Positions 33,507 through 43,404 of a stretch of 64,000 bases of DNA are shown piece by piece. The notes beneath the pieces are model-generated. The model saw nothing but the letters and a program-made list of their open reading frames with translations, searched no databases and was not told the DNA's origin. A program made the position numbers and the translations under genes. Positions within the stretch are counted from its first letter, which is position 1; every line of letters begins with the position of its first letter. The stretch is from Ochotona curzoniae (Eukaryota > Chordata > Mammalia > Lagomorpha > Ochotonidae). Location of the stretch: contig NW_024466607.1 in NCBI RefSeq assembly GCF_017591425.1, positions 8,626,501 through 8,690,500 on the forward strand, given 5' to 3'.

Positions 33507-33826
33507 TTATTTGTTGACCTGGAAAGGCAGAGTTATCTAGATAGTAGGAAACACACATACACACACAGAGATCTTCCATCAGCTAGTTCACTCCCAAATG
33601 CCCATTATCAGCCAGGGCTGGGCTAGGCTGTAACTGGGAGCCAGAAGCTTCTTCTAGGTCTCCTAGTGAGGGGAAGGGGTTCAAGCACCTGGATGGTCTT
33701 TTGCTACTTCCCTGGGTGCATCGACAGAGAGCTGGATTGGAACTGGAGTAACTGGAACATGCACTGGCACCCACATGGGATGCTGGCTTAACCCTCTACA
33801 TCATGATACAGGCCCCTCAGCCAATA
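33507..33826 (-). mobile_element. CSINE, antisense
   Basis: ACTTATTTGTTGACCTGGAA, a short (CA)n, GATCTTCCATCAGCTAGTTC, CTGGGTGCATCGACAGAGAG and CACCCACATGGGATGCTGGC, ending CATGATACAGGCCCC. It sits between two parts of antisense L1-derived sequence. Confidence 0.9.
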
Positions 33827-35275
33827 TTTATTTAAACAAGATTTCTATTCTTTCTTGTCTCTTTATGAAAATTCCTTGATTTGTATTTTCTTCTACTTGA
33901 TGATGTCTAAATATCCCCTTATGGTCTCTTCACTCTTTTTCTTGTTTCTCTAATGGACTAATTTCAAATGACTTGCCTTCAACTTCATCACTTTTTTTCT
34001 TTAACCTGTTTAAATCTGTGACTGTAATTCTGTATTGTATTGTTTAGTTTTGTCATTATATTTCTCAGGTCTAGTATTTCTGTGTGGATCTTTACAAATG
34101 CTTGCATTTCTTTTACTAAATTTCTTATTTCATTCATGCATTCTCCCAAAATTTTTAGTTTAAAAATTTTCCATGTGGCTTCGTCTTTTTTTTTAACTTT
34201 ATTTATTTTTATTGGAAAGGCAGATCTACAGAGAGGAGGAGAGACATAAAGATCTTCTGTCCATTGGTTCACTCCCCCAGTGGCAGCAATGATCAGAGCT
34301 GAGCTGAGCCTATTCAAAGCCAGGAGCTTCTTCTGGGTCTCCCATGGGGGTACAGGGTCCTAAGGCTTTGAGCCATACTCTACTTCTTTCCCAGGCCACA
34401 AGCATGGTGTTGGATGAGAAATGGAGCAGCTGGGACATGAACTGCACCCATATGGGATCCCAGCGCTTGAAGGGGGAGAATTGGCCAATGGAGCCATTGT
34501 GTTGGGCCTCTTTGTCTCCTTGTACCTCGCAGAGCTTCTGTATGATGATGATTTTGAATTTATTCCCAGACATTCCAGAGGTTTGCATTTCTTTGGGGAA
34601 GCCACCGGAGCTTTATTAATTGATCCTGGTAATGTCATGTTTGCTTGACTCTTTGTTCTCTAGGTAGCCTTGGTGTTGGTGCATTGGAAGGAGTGGACAC
34701 CTCTTCAGTCTTCATAGACTGAGTGTGGCAAGTGAAGACCTTCTTCTGGGTCCCCCTGTTACGAAGGAATTGCCTGCAGATTGCAGCTGAGTGTAAGTTG
34801 AACCAGGGACTGCGGGTGGTCCTAGGTGTGCAGTAGGAACTAAATTGGGTGGCCTTGCTGCCAAGGTCTTGAACAAGTGTGGATATTACCTGGTCCCTGA
34901 GCTGACCGGACTGCTTCCAGAACCCTAATCAACATAGCAGCTGAGGGTCTCTTTCAGAAGTCTGTTATCAGATGGATGGGTGGGAGGCTTCCTATTGGAT
35001 CCCTAGGTAGGTTCCTGGGCAGGCAGACCTGACTTCAGATCACAGCTGAGAGAGGACAGAAGCGAGTTCCAGGTTTGCTTGTTTATTTGTCTTTTAGTGT
35101 AAACAGCTGAGAGCTGCACGTCTCTTTGGAGGTACAGACAAGCGGGTCTCCCTGTAGGGACCAAGGAAGAAAGGAGTGGTCTTGGGCTGTGGTGTGGAGG
35201 GGCTAAGCCCAAGTTTAGGGCTGTTTCAGGATCAGTAATTAGACTAAAATCAGTGGCTACCAAATCTGCATTTGA
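33827..35275 (-). mobile_element. L1-derived 5' region (L1M/HAL1-like), antisense
   Basis: Reversed motifs typical of the 5' part of old L1 or HAL1 elements: CAGGTCTAGTATTTCTGTGT, TTTATTCCCAGACATTCCAG, GGTTTGCATTTCTTTGGGGA, ACCGGAGCTTTATTAATTG, GTGGACACCTCTTCAGTCTT and CCTTCTTCTGGGTCCCCCTG. The intervening ORF1/5' ORF2 is not seen, so this is either an internally deleted copy of the element at 31366-33506 or a separate one. Confidence 0.5.
34186..34515 (-). mobile_element. CSINE, antisense
   Basis: TTTATTTATTTTTATTGGAA, AAGATCTTCTGTCCATTGGT, TTCTGGGTCTCCCATGGGGG, CTTTCCCAGGCCACAAGCAT and CACCCATATGGGATCCCAGC, ending GAGCCATTGTGTTGGGCC. Confidence 0.93.
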
Positions 35276-35279
35276 GAGA

Positions 35280-35895
35280 GCGACCTACAAACCCACACTT
35301 ATAGCAGCACAATTCACAATAGTGAAGACATGGAATCAACCCAGATGTCCGTCAACAGAGGAATAGGTAAAGAAATTGTGGTACCTCTTCTCAATAGAAT
35401 ACTACTCATCCATAAGGAGGAATGAAATCTTGCTGTTTGCAATGAAATGGTCCCAGCTGGAAATCATTATGCTAAGCCAGTTCCAAAAGGACAAATATCG
35501 TATGTTCCCTCTGATTTAAGACAACCAATATGCAAAGTACTACACACACACACACCTATTAATATACATGAGCTGTATAAGGGAGACTAGTGTACCTGGA
35601 AGTCAAGGTACCATGCAGTGTGTGTCTCTACTTTGGAGTAAAAAATAGGACCTCCAATGAAATTTTAAATATACCTCTAAAATACAATACTAGTTTTCTA
35701 CCTTTGCTTGTACGTATCACACCAGATACATTTAAGTGTCAGAAAGTTAAACTCGTAATCTGCACTAAAGGACTGTACTGTTGTGATAATATGGGGGGAA
35801 ATGACAAGAGGGGGCATAAGGAGGAGGGGGAGAGGTGAATCCCTATACATGCAAAAAATGTATTGTGGAAAACAATAATAAAATAAAAATAAAAC
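35280..35895 (+). mobile_element. L1 3' end (ORF2 end plus 3' UTR and A-tail)
   Basis: Forward-strand L1 landmarks: CACAATTCACAATAGTGAAG, AGATGTCCGTCAACAGAGGA, AATAGAATACTACTCATCCA, AGGAGGAATGAAATCTTGCT and GGACAAATATCGTATGTTCC, then a lineage-specific 3' UTR with a (CA)n and an A-rich end AACAATAATAAAATAAAAAT. It is 5'-truncated, as usual for L1, and abuts an L1 of opposite orientation. Confidence 0.87.
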
Positions 35896-36369
35896 AATGG
35901 CTATCTAGAGAGGTATGGATTGTAAGAGTAACTTTTGCTGTGAGGTTTCTCTATGTTCTTACAGGGGATTGCTCATGACTTTTCTCACACCAATTTCTGC
36001 CGGGCCAGCTCCTGTGGGCCCTTGCTAAGCAAGCACTCCGTCACAAACCCCTTACCTCAATCAAAGGAGAGGACCACACCTCCCATCCCTTCCCAGTTCT
36101 GCCTCCTACACGGAAGATGCCTTTGGGCTGCCAGGATCAGGCCTGCAGCAAGGGGCAGAGGTGACGTATTCTTGGGCGACAGACAGCCTGGCTGTGCTCC
36201 CTGTGCTCATGGCCATCTGACTCGGAGCTATAGGACTGAGTTCTTGCTTAGGGCAAAACAAAGTAGGATTCTGTGTGCAGAGCTTGGCATAAGCTCTGGC
36301 TATGTTTTTAAAAATAACACACAAAATATAGCTTAGTACGAGGGATCATGGCAGGGTTTTCAGAGCCAT
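35896..36369. other. Noncoding DNA
   Basis: Repeat-free at the level I can see. A 127-codon open frame (35953-36336) has no recognisable domain and no supporting context, so it is not called a gene. Confidence 0.4.
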
Positions 36370-36610
36370 ACAAACGTGGGTTTGAATTCCAGGTCTGTTT
36401 TTTTGCACCAGCTGTGTCTGTAAGCATTCACTAGGTTCTTAATTAAGGAAAAGAACATGGGCAGGTTCTGCCATCCTCCAAGCCTTGGATTCTTCCTCTA
36501 AAAGCGGGGATAATAACAGCACTCAGTCAGCTGTTGCTGGGATTAGACGAGATGCTGCATGGGCAGCGGCTTGCCTTTTAGCAGAGTGGGGCTTGGGCAT
36601 CACCTGGCAG
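36370..36610 (+). mobile_element. MIR SINE
   Basis: GGGTTTGAATTCCAGGTCTG matches the MIR head (CTGGGTTCGAATCCCGG). TTCTTCCTCTAAAAGCGGGG, ATAATAACAGCACTCAGTCA and GGGATTAGACGAGATGCTGC match the CTCATCTGTAAAATGGGGATAATAATAG and GGATTAAATGAG blocks. It covers most of the element. Confidence 0.62.
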
Positions 36611-36769
36611 AGCACGACTTAGAGAAATGCAACCCTCACACTTACATGCACTGCTAAGTTACAACGGTTTTCAATAATCCATTGCTTGACTTGGTATCAG
36701 TTTCTCATAGACCACAGCAAAATCAACATAATAAGATGCATGTACACCCCCAAGTCTGCACCAGAACTG

Positions 36770-37100
36770 TAGCTGCTCATTTACACCTGGTGCTGTGTCA
36801 GCAACTGCTGATCCCCTCCACTCGCAGCTCTCGTTTAAAGCCTAGTTCCCTCGTCCCCTCTCCCTGGGAGAGACGCAGGATTTTCTCTTCCCAAATGCCC
36901 TGTTCTATCGGCATTACTCTCCTCCCCTCAGCTTCCTGCCCAGGAGACACAGTGCCAATGTTCCTTTGCCCTCTCTGCTGTGCCAACACTTGTTCCCAAA
37001 TGTCACTGGAGCCTAGAGCCTATGTCTTGTCTTGATTGGTCGGGGCTGTGACCCAGGGCTGGACATGCTGTAGGTGCTGAAGGAATGTCTACTTAGTCCG
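36770..37100 (+). mobile_element. Possible L2 3' fragment
   Basis: The end CTGGACATGCTGTAGGTGCT then GAAGGAATGTCT resembles the L2 3' end (CCTGGCACATAGTAGGTGCTCAATAAATGTTT). The upstream C/T-rich part is compatible with L2 but weak. Confidence 0.4.
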
Positions 37101-37189
37101 CTGCAGGCGTGAGTGGATGTGAAACCCGCGGGGTCCTCGGGTGGACTGGGCTGCCTTAGTGAGCAGGGCTGAGCCCTCCAGTCTCCATC

Positions 37190-37390
37190 CTCTTGTTCTA
37201 CTGACTTTCTTTATAGTGCTTATCACTGCCTGATGTGACATATTTACCCCTTGTTTGTTGATTGCCTGCTTGGCCCAGGAGAAGGGAAACACTACAGGGG
37301 CTGTAGTACCACCTTTTTTTTTTCTCTGCTCTGTCCCTATCGTGTGTAAGTTTCACTTAACACATAGTAGGTTTTTCAGTTAACTATATG
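37190..37390 (+). mobile_element. L2 3' fragment
   Basis: TTTCTTTATAGTGCTTATCA, CTGCCTGATGTGACATATTT and TTGTTTGTTGATTGCCTGC match the L2 run CTTTATAGCACTTATCACTACCTGACATTATATATTT...GTTTATTGTCTG. ACACATAGTAGG follows at the expected position. Confidence 0.6.
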
Positions 37391-37507
37391 CAAAATGAGC
37401 AAAATCCCCAGAGTCCCACGTAACTCTTACATGTAAATGCACATGCTTTATTTAACACAGTGAACTGGGGACTAATGGAAAAAAGGGAGAGAGGTACAGA
37501 CAGAGGT

Positions 37508-37543
37508 ACACACACACACACGCACACACACACACACACACAC
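37508..37543 (+). repeat. (CA)n microsatellite
   Basis: About 18 CA units with one CG interruption. Confidence 0.96.
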
Positions 37544-37599
37544 CAAGAATTGCAATGGTTAATTGTATCTGGTGACAAGTCACTGGGAGTCGGCTCGAT

Positions 37600-37810
37600 A
37601 CCTTTTTACCTGTCTGATGGCCTAATCAAAGTCTGCCTTCCTTAATCCCATTTGCCATCCCTCACATTGATCCCAAACCAGAGAAGAGAGCTGAGCATAG
37701 GCCCCGGGGCAAAGAGAATGCAATTAACAGCCCTGTGGCTTCATTTCAAAGCTGTCACCCAGCAGTTTGCCCTAATGCTGCAGATTTTTTTCCCCCCTCT
37801 GAGCTATTTC
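37600..37810. other. Candidate conserved noncoding element
   Basis: GATGGCCTAATCAAAGTCTG, TGCAATTAACAGCCCTGTGG and TTTGCCCTAATGCTGCAG are homeodomain-type clusters in repeat-free sequence. Any conservation is inferred. Confidence 0.28.
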
Positions 37811-37989
37811 TCTTCTCACCTTTCTTTCCTGCAAATCATGTTTTGAACAGCAAGCAGGCAAGAACTTAGGAAAACTATGGGATTATACAAGGGATTCCCA
37901 AATTTTCGGAGACCATGGCCTCTTGTATATATATGCTTTCTAAAAACCCATAGCAGATGGGGACTTTGCAGTTATAACTAGAAGTAGAA

Positions 37990-38130
37990 AACGTTTGTTG
38001 GACACTTTACACTCGCAGTAATACTATCAGGCTCCAAACGGTGAATACAGTTGCTAAAGGTCACACAGTTAAGTGGTGGAGCTGGGATTTGATGCTAGGT
38101 CTGGGTTCCAGGCACAAGCCTCAGACATCT
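37990..38130 (-). mobile_element. MIR SINE, antisense
   Basis: GCTAAAGGTCACACAGTTAA, then GTGGTGGAGCTGGGATTTGA and GGTCTGGGTTCC, follow the reversed MIR core (CAAGGTCACACAGCTAGT, GGCAGAGCTGGGATTTGAACCC, GTCTGGCTCC). Confidence 0.65.
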
Positions 38131-40039
38131 GATACCCAGAACTACCTTGGACCATGGGTGGAAGACTCTGGCAAGTCAAGTGCTCCACCCAAGTGAGTTA
38201 GGTCAGGACTCATGAAGGGCAGGTGGCAAGATGGAGCAGGCAGGATGCCCAGACTCAGTGACCCTTCCTGGCCAGTCCAGAGGGACTTCCTGCCAGCGCC
38301 TTTCAGATCCAACTGACAAGGTCTGACACACCAGCGAGTGATGGTGGAGATTATCCTGGAAGGGCTGAGGGGCAGTACTTCACAGACAGGGCTTTCTGAA
38401 TCCCTGTCCAAGTGCATGGCAGCTCTGGGTCGGGCGAGAGTCTAAAGGCTGTCCATGGCAGAGATGAAACCTACAGAGATCCCAGACATTTTAGTAAATG
38501 AGAAAGGTGAGTGGGAAGGTCAAAGAAAAGGAAGGAGGCCTGCCCTTACACCCAGAGATCAGTGAAGAGGTATGGGGGTGGGGCGGCTGGGCAAAGCCCA
38601 GGGCTGTAGGACAAGAGCTGGGCAGAGATAGGCTCTCGGGGGAGCCATTGAGTAGCCAGAGACTCTTCTGGGTCTGCAGCCTGGGTTTCTCAGTTGGCTG
38701 AATTCGAGACCACAGGATGAACTCTGGACCAGCTGGGGGTTTCTTCCCACTGTAACTCAGTCTAGATCCTTCGAGAGTAGCAGCTGGTCAAGGCCAGCCT
38801 GCACAACGAGTCCAGCTGCGCTCCCATAGAGAAGGTTGGGGCTCAGCCAGTGGCAGCAGGAGTAGGGGATGGGGGGTACCTGATGGCTGAAGGGGACCCT
38901 GCCACGCACTTTCACTTCTCTGGAGAACTCTGGCTTCATCCCAAGAGGATCTGTGTATGGGGCTGGGGATGAGCAACATGGAGCCCTCACACTTCTGCTA
39001 CGAGAACTTTGGGTGACATTTGCAAAGTTCTTGCATTTTTCTTGATCCTCTTCTGAGAGTGGGGTTAACGGCTTCTTTAGGCCTCACTGGCCTGTGGCAC
39101 CGGAGTGTTGAAGGAAACTAAGAAACCAGGCAGTTGTCAAGGTGTGGGTTGCAGATTGCTAAATGCAGCCCATGTGTGCATGTGTGTGTTCACAGGCGAG
39201 GTGAGGGATGCCCAAAGAGAGAGCCGGGAGGACCAGCCTGAAACAACTGGCCACCTCCTCCCCTCCTGCTTAGAGCCGCAGCTCCTGGTGGGAGACTCTG
39301 AGGTTCCTTCTCTTAAGAGCTGAGTCTACTTTCCTACCCTTTGAGCTCGGACTTGGCAAGCCCCGGTAGCCAGCTCTGAGCTGGGTTTCCAGAGGCTACA
39401 CTCTGTCCACCTGCTTTGGATCACCTGTGCCTGATGCACGACAGCCCTGAGCCAACCTGCCCTGTAGGAAACCACTGGTATTGCCTCAGATGGTAGGAGG
39501 AAGGATTTTCCCAAACCTGGCCCTCTCCTGCTGGCCACAGACACGGACATGAGCCCTGTCGAGTTCAGTGTGACTTAATCTAAAGCATAAGTGTTTTCCA
39601 ACCAACTCTAAAATATTGTGAGGCAAAACCAAATGGTGACTGGGGACAGTTGGGAGTGACTTTAAATCTGTGGCCTTAGCCTGTGAGTGAGTGGCAGGAC
39701 CCAAGAAGGTATGAACTGAAAGTCCCTGAAGTCTTGCAGAAATGTGAGATTGGGGCACAAGGAGACTGTGTGCAGCTGGTGACAAATGTGGACGACCTCT
39801 TAGAGCCAAGGAAGGTGATGTGGAGGAGAGCCGGGGAGGGAAGAGGGCACCCACAGTAGACTCCCAACACCATCTTGCAATTACAGAAGAAATACAGCAA
39901 GATGTTGCCCTTTAAGGCAATGGGAAGATTCTAGATAAATTCCCTTTGATGAATCTCTAACGCACTTCCTGAAGCAATTACTCTTATGAAGTGGATGGTT
40001 TTCAGACTGGCCCACTCTTCCCTCTGGATACAGGTAACC
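38131..40039. other. Noncoding DNA
   Basis: No gene and no repeat named with confidence. Frames up to about 120 codons lie on both strands without domains. Confidence 0.45.
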
Positions 40040-40510
40040 CTAAGTTCAATGCTTAGATTGCTGCACAATATGCTATCAAAGGATTACAGAGCATCTTATG
40101 TAGCTGTTCCCCAACTGATGGACCCGTCATGGTCTCCATAGTCTCCCAGTGGCATCCAGGGATAGTGCCTTCTGGTACTCCCTCCCGAGCAGTGGCTCCT
40201 CAGAGCCTGCGCCCAGAAGTGGAGTGGCAGAGCCCTGTGGCACGGGAGTGACCCATTTCCTTCACCCTCAACAGCACACGATGTTATCAAACTAATTTCT
40301 GCCAATTACAAGAGTGAGTACAATGATATGTGGTGGTTGATTTAATTTGCATTTCCTGGATTACTAGCAAGGTTGAGCATTTTCCCTGTGTCCGTTGGCC
40401 CATCTATTTCCTCTTCAGTGAATTCATATCCGCTGGCCATTTTCCTAGTGGGTTGCTTATCTTATTAATGGGATCTGATGTTTGTGCATTCTCCACACTC
40501 CATGTTGGAG
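40040..40510 (-). mobile_element. Ancient L1 (L1M-type) 3' end, antisense
   Basis: CCCAGAAGTGGAGTGGCAGA, ATGTTATCAAACTAATTTCT, TTTAATTTGCATTTCCTGGA, TTACTAGCAAGGTTGAGCAT and CCTAGTGGGTTGCTTATCTT follow the reversed 3' end of old L1 (CTAGAAGTGGAATTGCTGGG, TTAATTTGCATTTCTTTGATTACTAGTGAGGTTGAGCAT, CTATTGGGTTGTTTGTCTT). Confidence 0.78.
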
Positions 40511-41299
40511 GCCTGCTAGACCAGCTAATGGGATTTGCTGTGTGAAGCTGCAGTGTGGCCTCTTTGATTGACAGCTGCACTTCCTACACCAAACAGTGCA
40601 CATCATAGTCAACGCAGAGGTGGAGATGTAGAAGACCTTTATGAGAGAAACTGTCCTTTCCTGTGTTTAAACCCCTAGTCAACAGGGAGAGACATTAGGT
40701 CAGAGGGTCTCAGTCAGCTTTTGGTCCAACAGGTGGGCAAACAAAGCATGAGCATGGGAAGGACACAGAGGGCGCCCATGCAGAGGGCGCAGCCGCACAG
40801 CCCACCTCACCCAGCTGTGCTGAATACAGTGCAGGTGGAACAGAGTGAGTAAACACTCAAGACCAAACCACAGCACCCTCCCAGGGCCCTGAGGAACCAC
40901 CCCATTGTCAGGGGAGGGGTCCTGGGGGAGTGTGGGATCGATGTGACGGGGACTTGAGTTCTGTTTCCTGGGAACCAGATGCAGATGGAGATGTGCATGA
41001 TGGTGGTTTAAGCTTGCACCTGGGTGAGCAGGGAGGGAGCTGCAGAACAGGGCAGAGGGAGGAGCTGGCTGCACAGTGGTCTTACGGAGCTCTGGAGGCA
41101 AAAGGGGCTTGGGATTTGGCCCACATGGGGGTGAGGTGGCTAGGTTGCTTGATTCTGGGCTGAGCAGTCACATGGGTGGCCACCCCCTGGGGAAGGGGGA
41201 GCCCTGACTGAAGCAGTTCCCTAAGCCTAGGGATGGTGGAGCTGTGCCTCCCAGCGGGCAGCTCTCCTTCTCTGAAGGAAGACATAACCCTTTGTCTAC
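40511..41299. other. Noncoding DNA
   Basis: No gene supported. Frames at 40700-41101 and 41082-41399 on the minus strand overlap plus-strand frames and lack domains. Confidence 0.42.
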
Positions 41300-41825
41300 C
41301 TGTTCCATCAGCCCCCATACCACTCAGATCAGAGTTGGTGCAGAGTGGCCACCAGCACCACCTGGCCTGCAACCATTGCCTCCGCCTCTTCACCTGCAAC
41401 CTATCTCTCTGTCATCTCACTTAGTCCAAAGTTACAGCACCCTGATGCTCATGCAGTGTACCAAACACGCTCCTGTTCTGGACTGTGACTGCCACGTCCT
41501 TCCACCTGCCCTATAACAGTGAGCCCTCATTCTTGGTCTTGGTCCCCTACTATCTTTTCTGGAAACATCCCTAATAACCACGTATTACATTAAAGCTGCC
41601 CTCCCGGAATACTCTGCCCCCAAACCTTGTTCTGTGCTTCTCCACGGCACTGATCACCACAGACAGATCTCATTCAATCTGTACAGTCTGTTTTCGCAGG
41701 AGAAGAGAAGTTTGACGAGGGCAGGAATCATCACACCTCTTGGATGGACACAGCACAACCTCCAGCTCCTGGCTTTTGGTGACAGGTTGGTGGTGCTCCT
41801 GAATGAATGAATGGATGAAGAAAGA
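41300..41825 (+). mobile_element. L2 3' region
   Basis: CTCCCGGAATACTCTGCCCC, TTCTCCACGGCACTGATCAC, AGTTTGACGAGGGCAGGAAT and a terminal GAATGAATGAATGGATGAAG follow the L2 3' order (CTGGAACGCTCTTCCCC, ATAGCACTTATCAC, CCATGAGGGCAGGGA, GAATGAATGA). Confidence 0.55.
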
Positions 41826-42180
41826 ATGGAGACATCATCAGGCAGTCGACAGACTCAGGCTCCCACAGCTGATCAACTTGCTGCATCAAACATTGCAAAT
41901 GCAGAGGTCACTATGCCAATGAGGCAGGTGAGGTGTCTCTGATGGGGATGGGTTAAGGACAGTCTGTGTTCCCCAGACTGGTGGGCAGGACACAGTCATG
42001 TGACACACCCAGAGAAAAAGGCTGGGCTAACAGAACACTGGGTTTGGGGGGACAGCATGCTGACCTGGCAGCTACACCCAAACATACATAAAATGGTGAA
42101 CAGGTGAAGTTCAGACAGGATGACAAGGGAGGGAGATTGAACTGAACAAACTCCTAGTTCCCCTCTACAAGCTATTGCTG

Positions 42181-42240
42181 ATGAGTAGAGCTTTCATCTT
42201 ATAAGTAGAGCTTTCATCTTATGAGTAGAGCTTTCTCATC
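42181..42240 (+). repeat. 20-bp unit, three tandem copies
   Basis: ATGAGTAGAGCTTTCATCTT, ATAAGTAGAGCTTTCATCTT and a third copy ATGAGTAGAGCTTTCTCATC lie head to tail. Confidence 0.95.
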
Positions 42241-42371
42241 ATGAACAGCGATAGCCTGGTGTCATCTGGGGGTGGGGGGGAGACAGGAGCGGGGACAGGT
42301 ACCTTCTCATATCCAGGACCCAGTTATTGCACTCAACACTAATCCAGGTGTTGCTGAGCAGGTGTGTTGTG

Positions 42372-42731
42372 AATGTGGTTATCATTCACAGCCAACTGAC
42401 TTTATGTAACAGTTATCAGGAACAACCTTGGTGGGTCTGATCTAATCAGTCGAACAACCTTGGGGACCCCCTAAGAAGGACAAACTCCACCAACTCCTCC
42501 TCGTGAGCTTTTAGTCTGCCCTTGTTCAAAATCTGCCCTGTAGGTTTCAGTTTTGCCTTCCCAGATCTAGCAAGCAGACAAGCCAATTCCTTCCCATTAA
42601 TCACTCCCTATCAACAATCTTCTAATAACATATATACATTGGAGCCTAATATTTCCTGATATTAATAAATCTAGCTACCTTTTTATCTCCTAATTGTTGC
42701 ATTTTTCCCTGGGGGAACCCTGTTTGATACT
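42372..42731 (+). mobile_element. LTR-like relic (MaLR-type)
   Basis: Opens with TGAATGTGGTTATCATTCAC and CAACTGACTTTATG; middle TTGGTGGGTCTGATCTAATC; then AAGCCAATTCCTTCCCATTA, ACATATATACATTGG and TTTCCCTGGGGGAACCCTGT, ending TTGATAC. This order fits an old LTR with GTCAACTTGACTGG, GGTGGGCATCATCCAATC, GCCAATTCCTCATAATAAATC and CTCTGGAGAACCCTGACTAATAC. Family name uncertain. Confidence 0.42.
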
Positions 42732-42734
42732 TAC

Positions 42735-43404
42735 AAATAATCAGAATACAACTAACTTGGAGAGGGGGCAGTGAGCATTTTGTTTAACCAGTAAGTACAG
42801 ACAATATTTCAAGGCCTCACTGGTTAGGACAGTCACTCAGGACACAGTGGAGAGGACAAGAATTGACGTTGATTCCATGGTCTGACCATGGGGTGCAAGG
42901 GTCAAAGCTGAACCTCCTCAGAGCCTCAGACGGAGCAGTGGACAGCATACCCAGGTGCACATGGAGGATATGGCAGTCCATTGGAACCTGCAGTGGACAT
43001 CTGGTACCACAACAGAGGACAGAACAAATCAATCAACTACCCCAGCCATGTGTTGGCAGTGAAAAATCTGGGCAAAGGGAGACCCTAAGGTGGACTATGT
43101 CAACCAGTGGATTCTGCAGAGATTTCATCGTGTTTGGAATGGTGAGACTGGCAGCAATTCAGAACTGTTGAGTTATCAAAAACACTTGAGCAGGACCCTT
43201 GGAGCATACCCCACATTGGGGACCTGGGATGGGTGGGAGGCTGGGTGGGGCTTCTCCCTTTATCTCCCCATTTACCCCCGACACAGGAAAAAAAGCAATA
43301 ATGTGGAAACAATTGTCTTACTCACTTTTCTGTAGCCCTTGACCCTTTGTACCCTAATCAACTATGTAAAGATTGTCAAAATAAAGCAATTTCAGAAAAA
43401 AATA
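42735..43404 (+). mobile_element. Polyadenylated retroposon 3' end, probably lagomorph L1 3' UTR
   Basis: A segment with a purine-rich middle (ACCACAACAGAGGACAGAAC) and a GGGGACCTGGGATGGGTGGG G-tract. It ends in CTATGTAAAGATTGTCAAAA, AATAAAG and an A-rich tail at 43380-43404. The AATAAA plus A-tail shows an RNA-mediated origin. I read it as a lineage-specific L1 3' UTR because of its size and tail, but a processed transcript copy is possible. Confidence 0.5.

Noticed and set aside
36000..36340. Possible exon in a 127-codon frame
   Set aside because: No splice-site pair or domain that I can support; composition like its surroundings.
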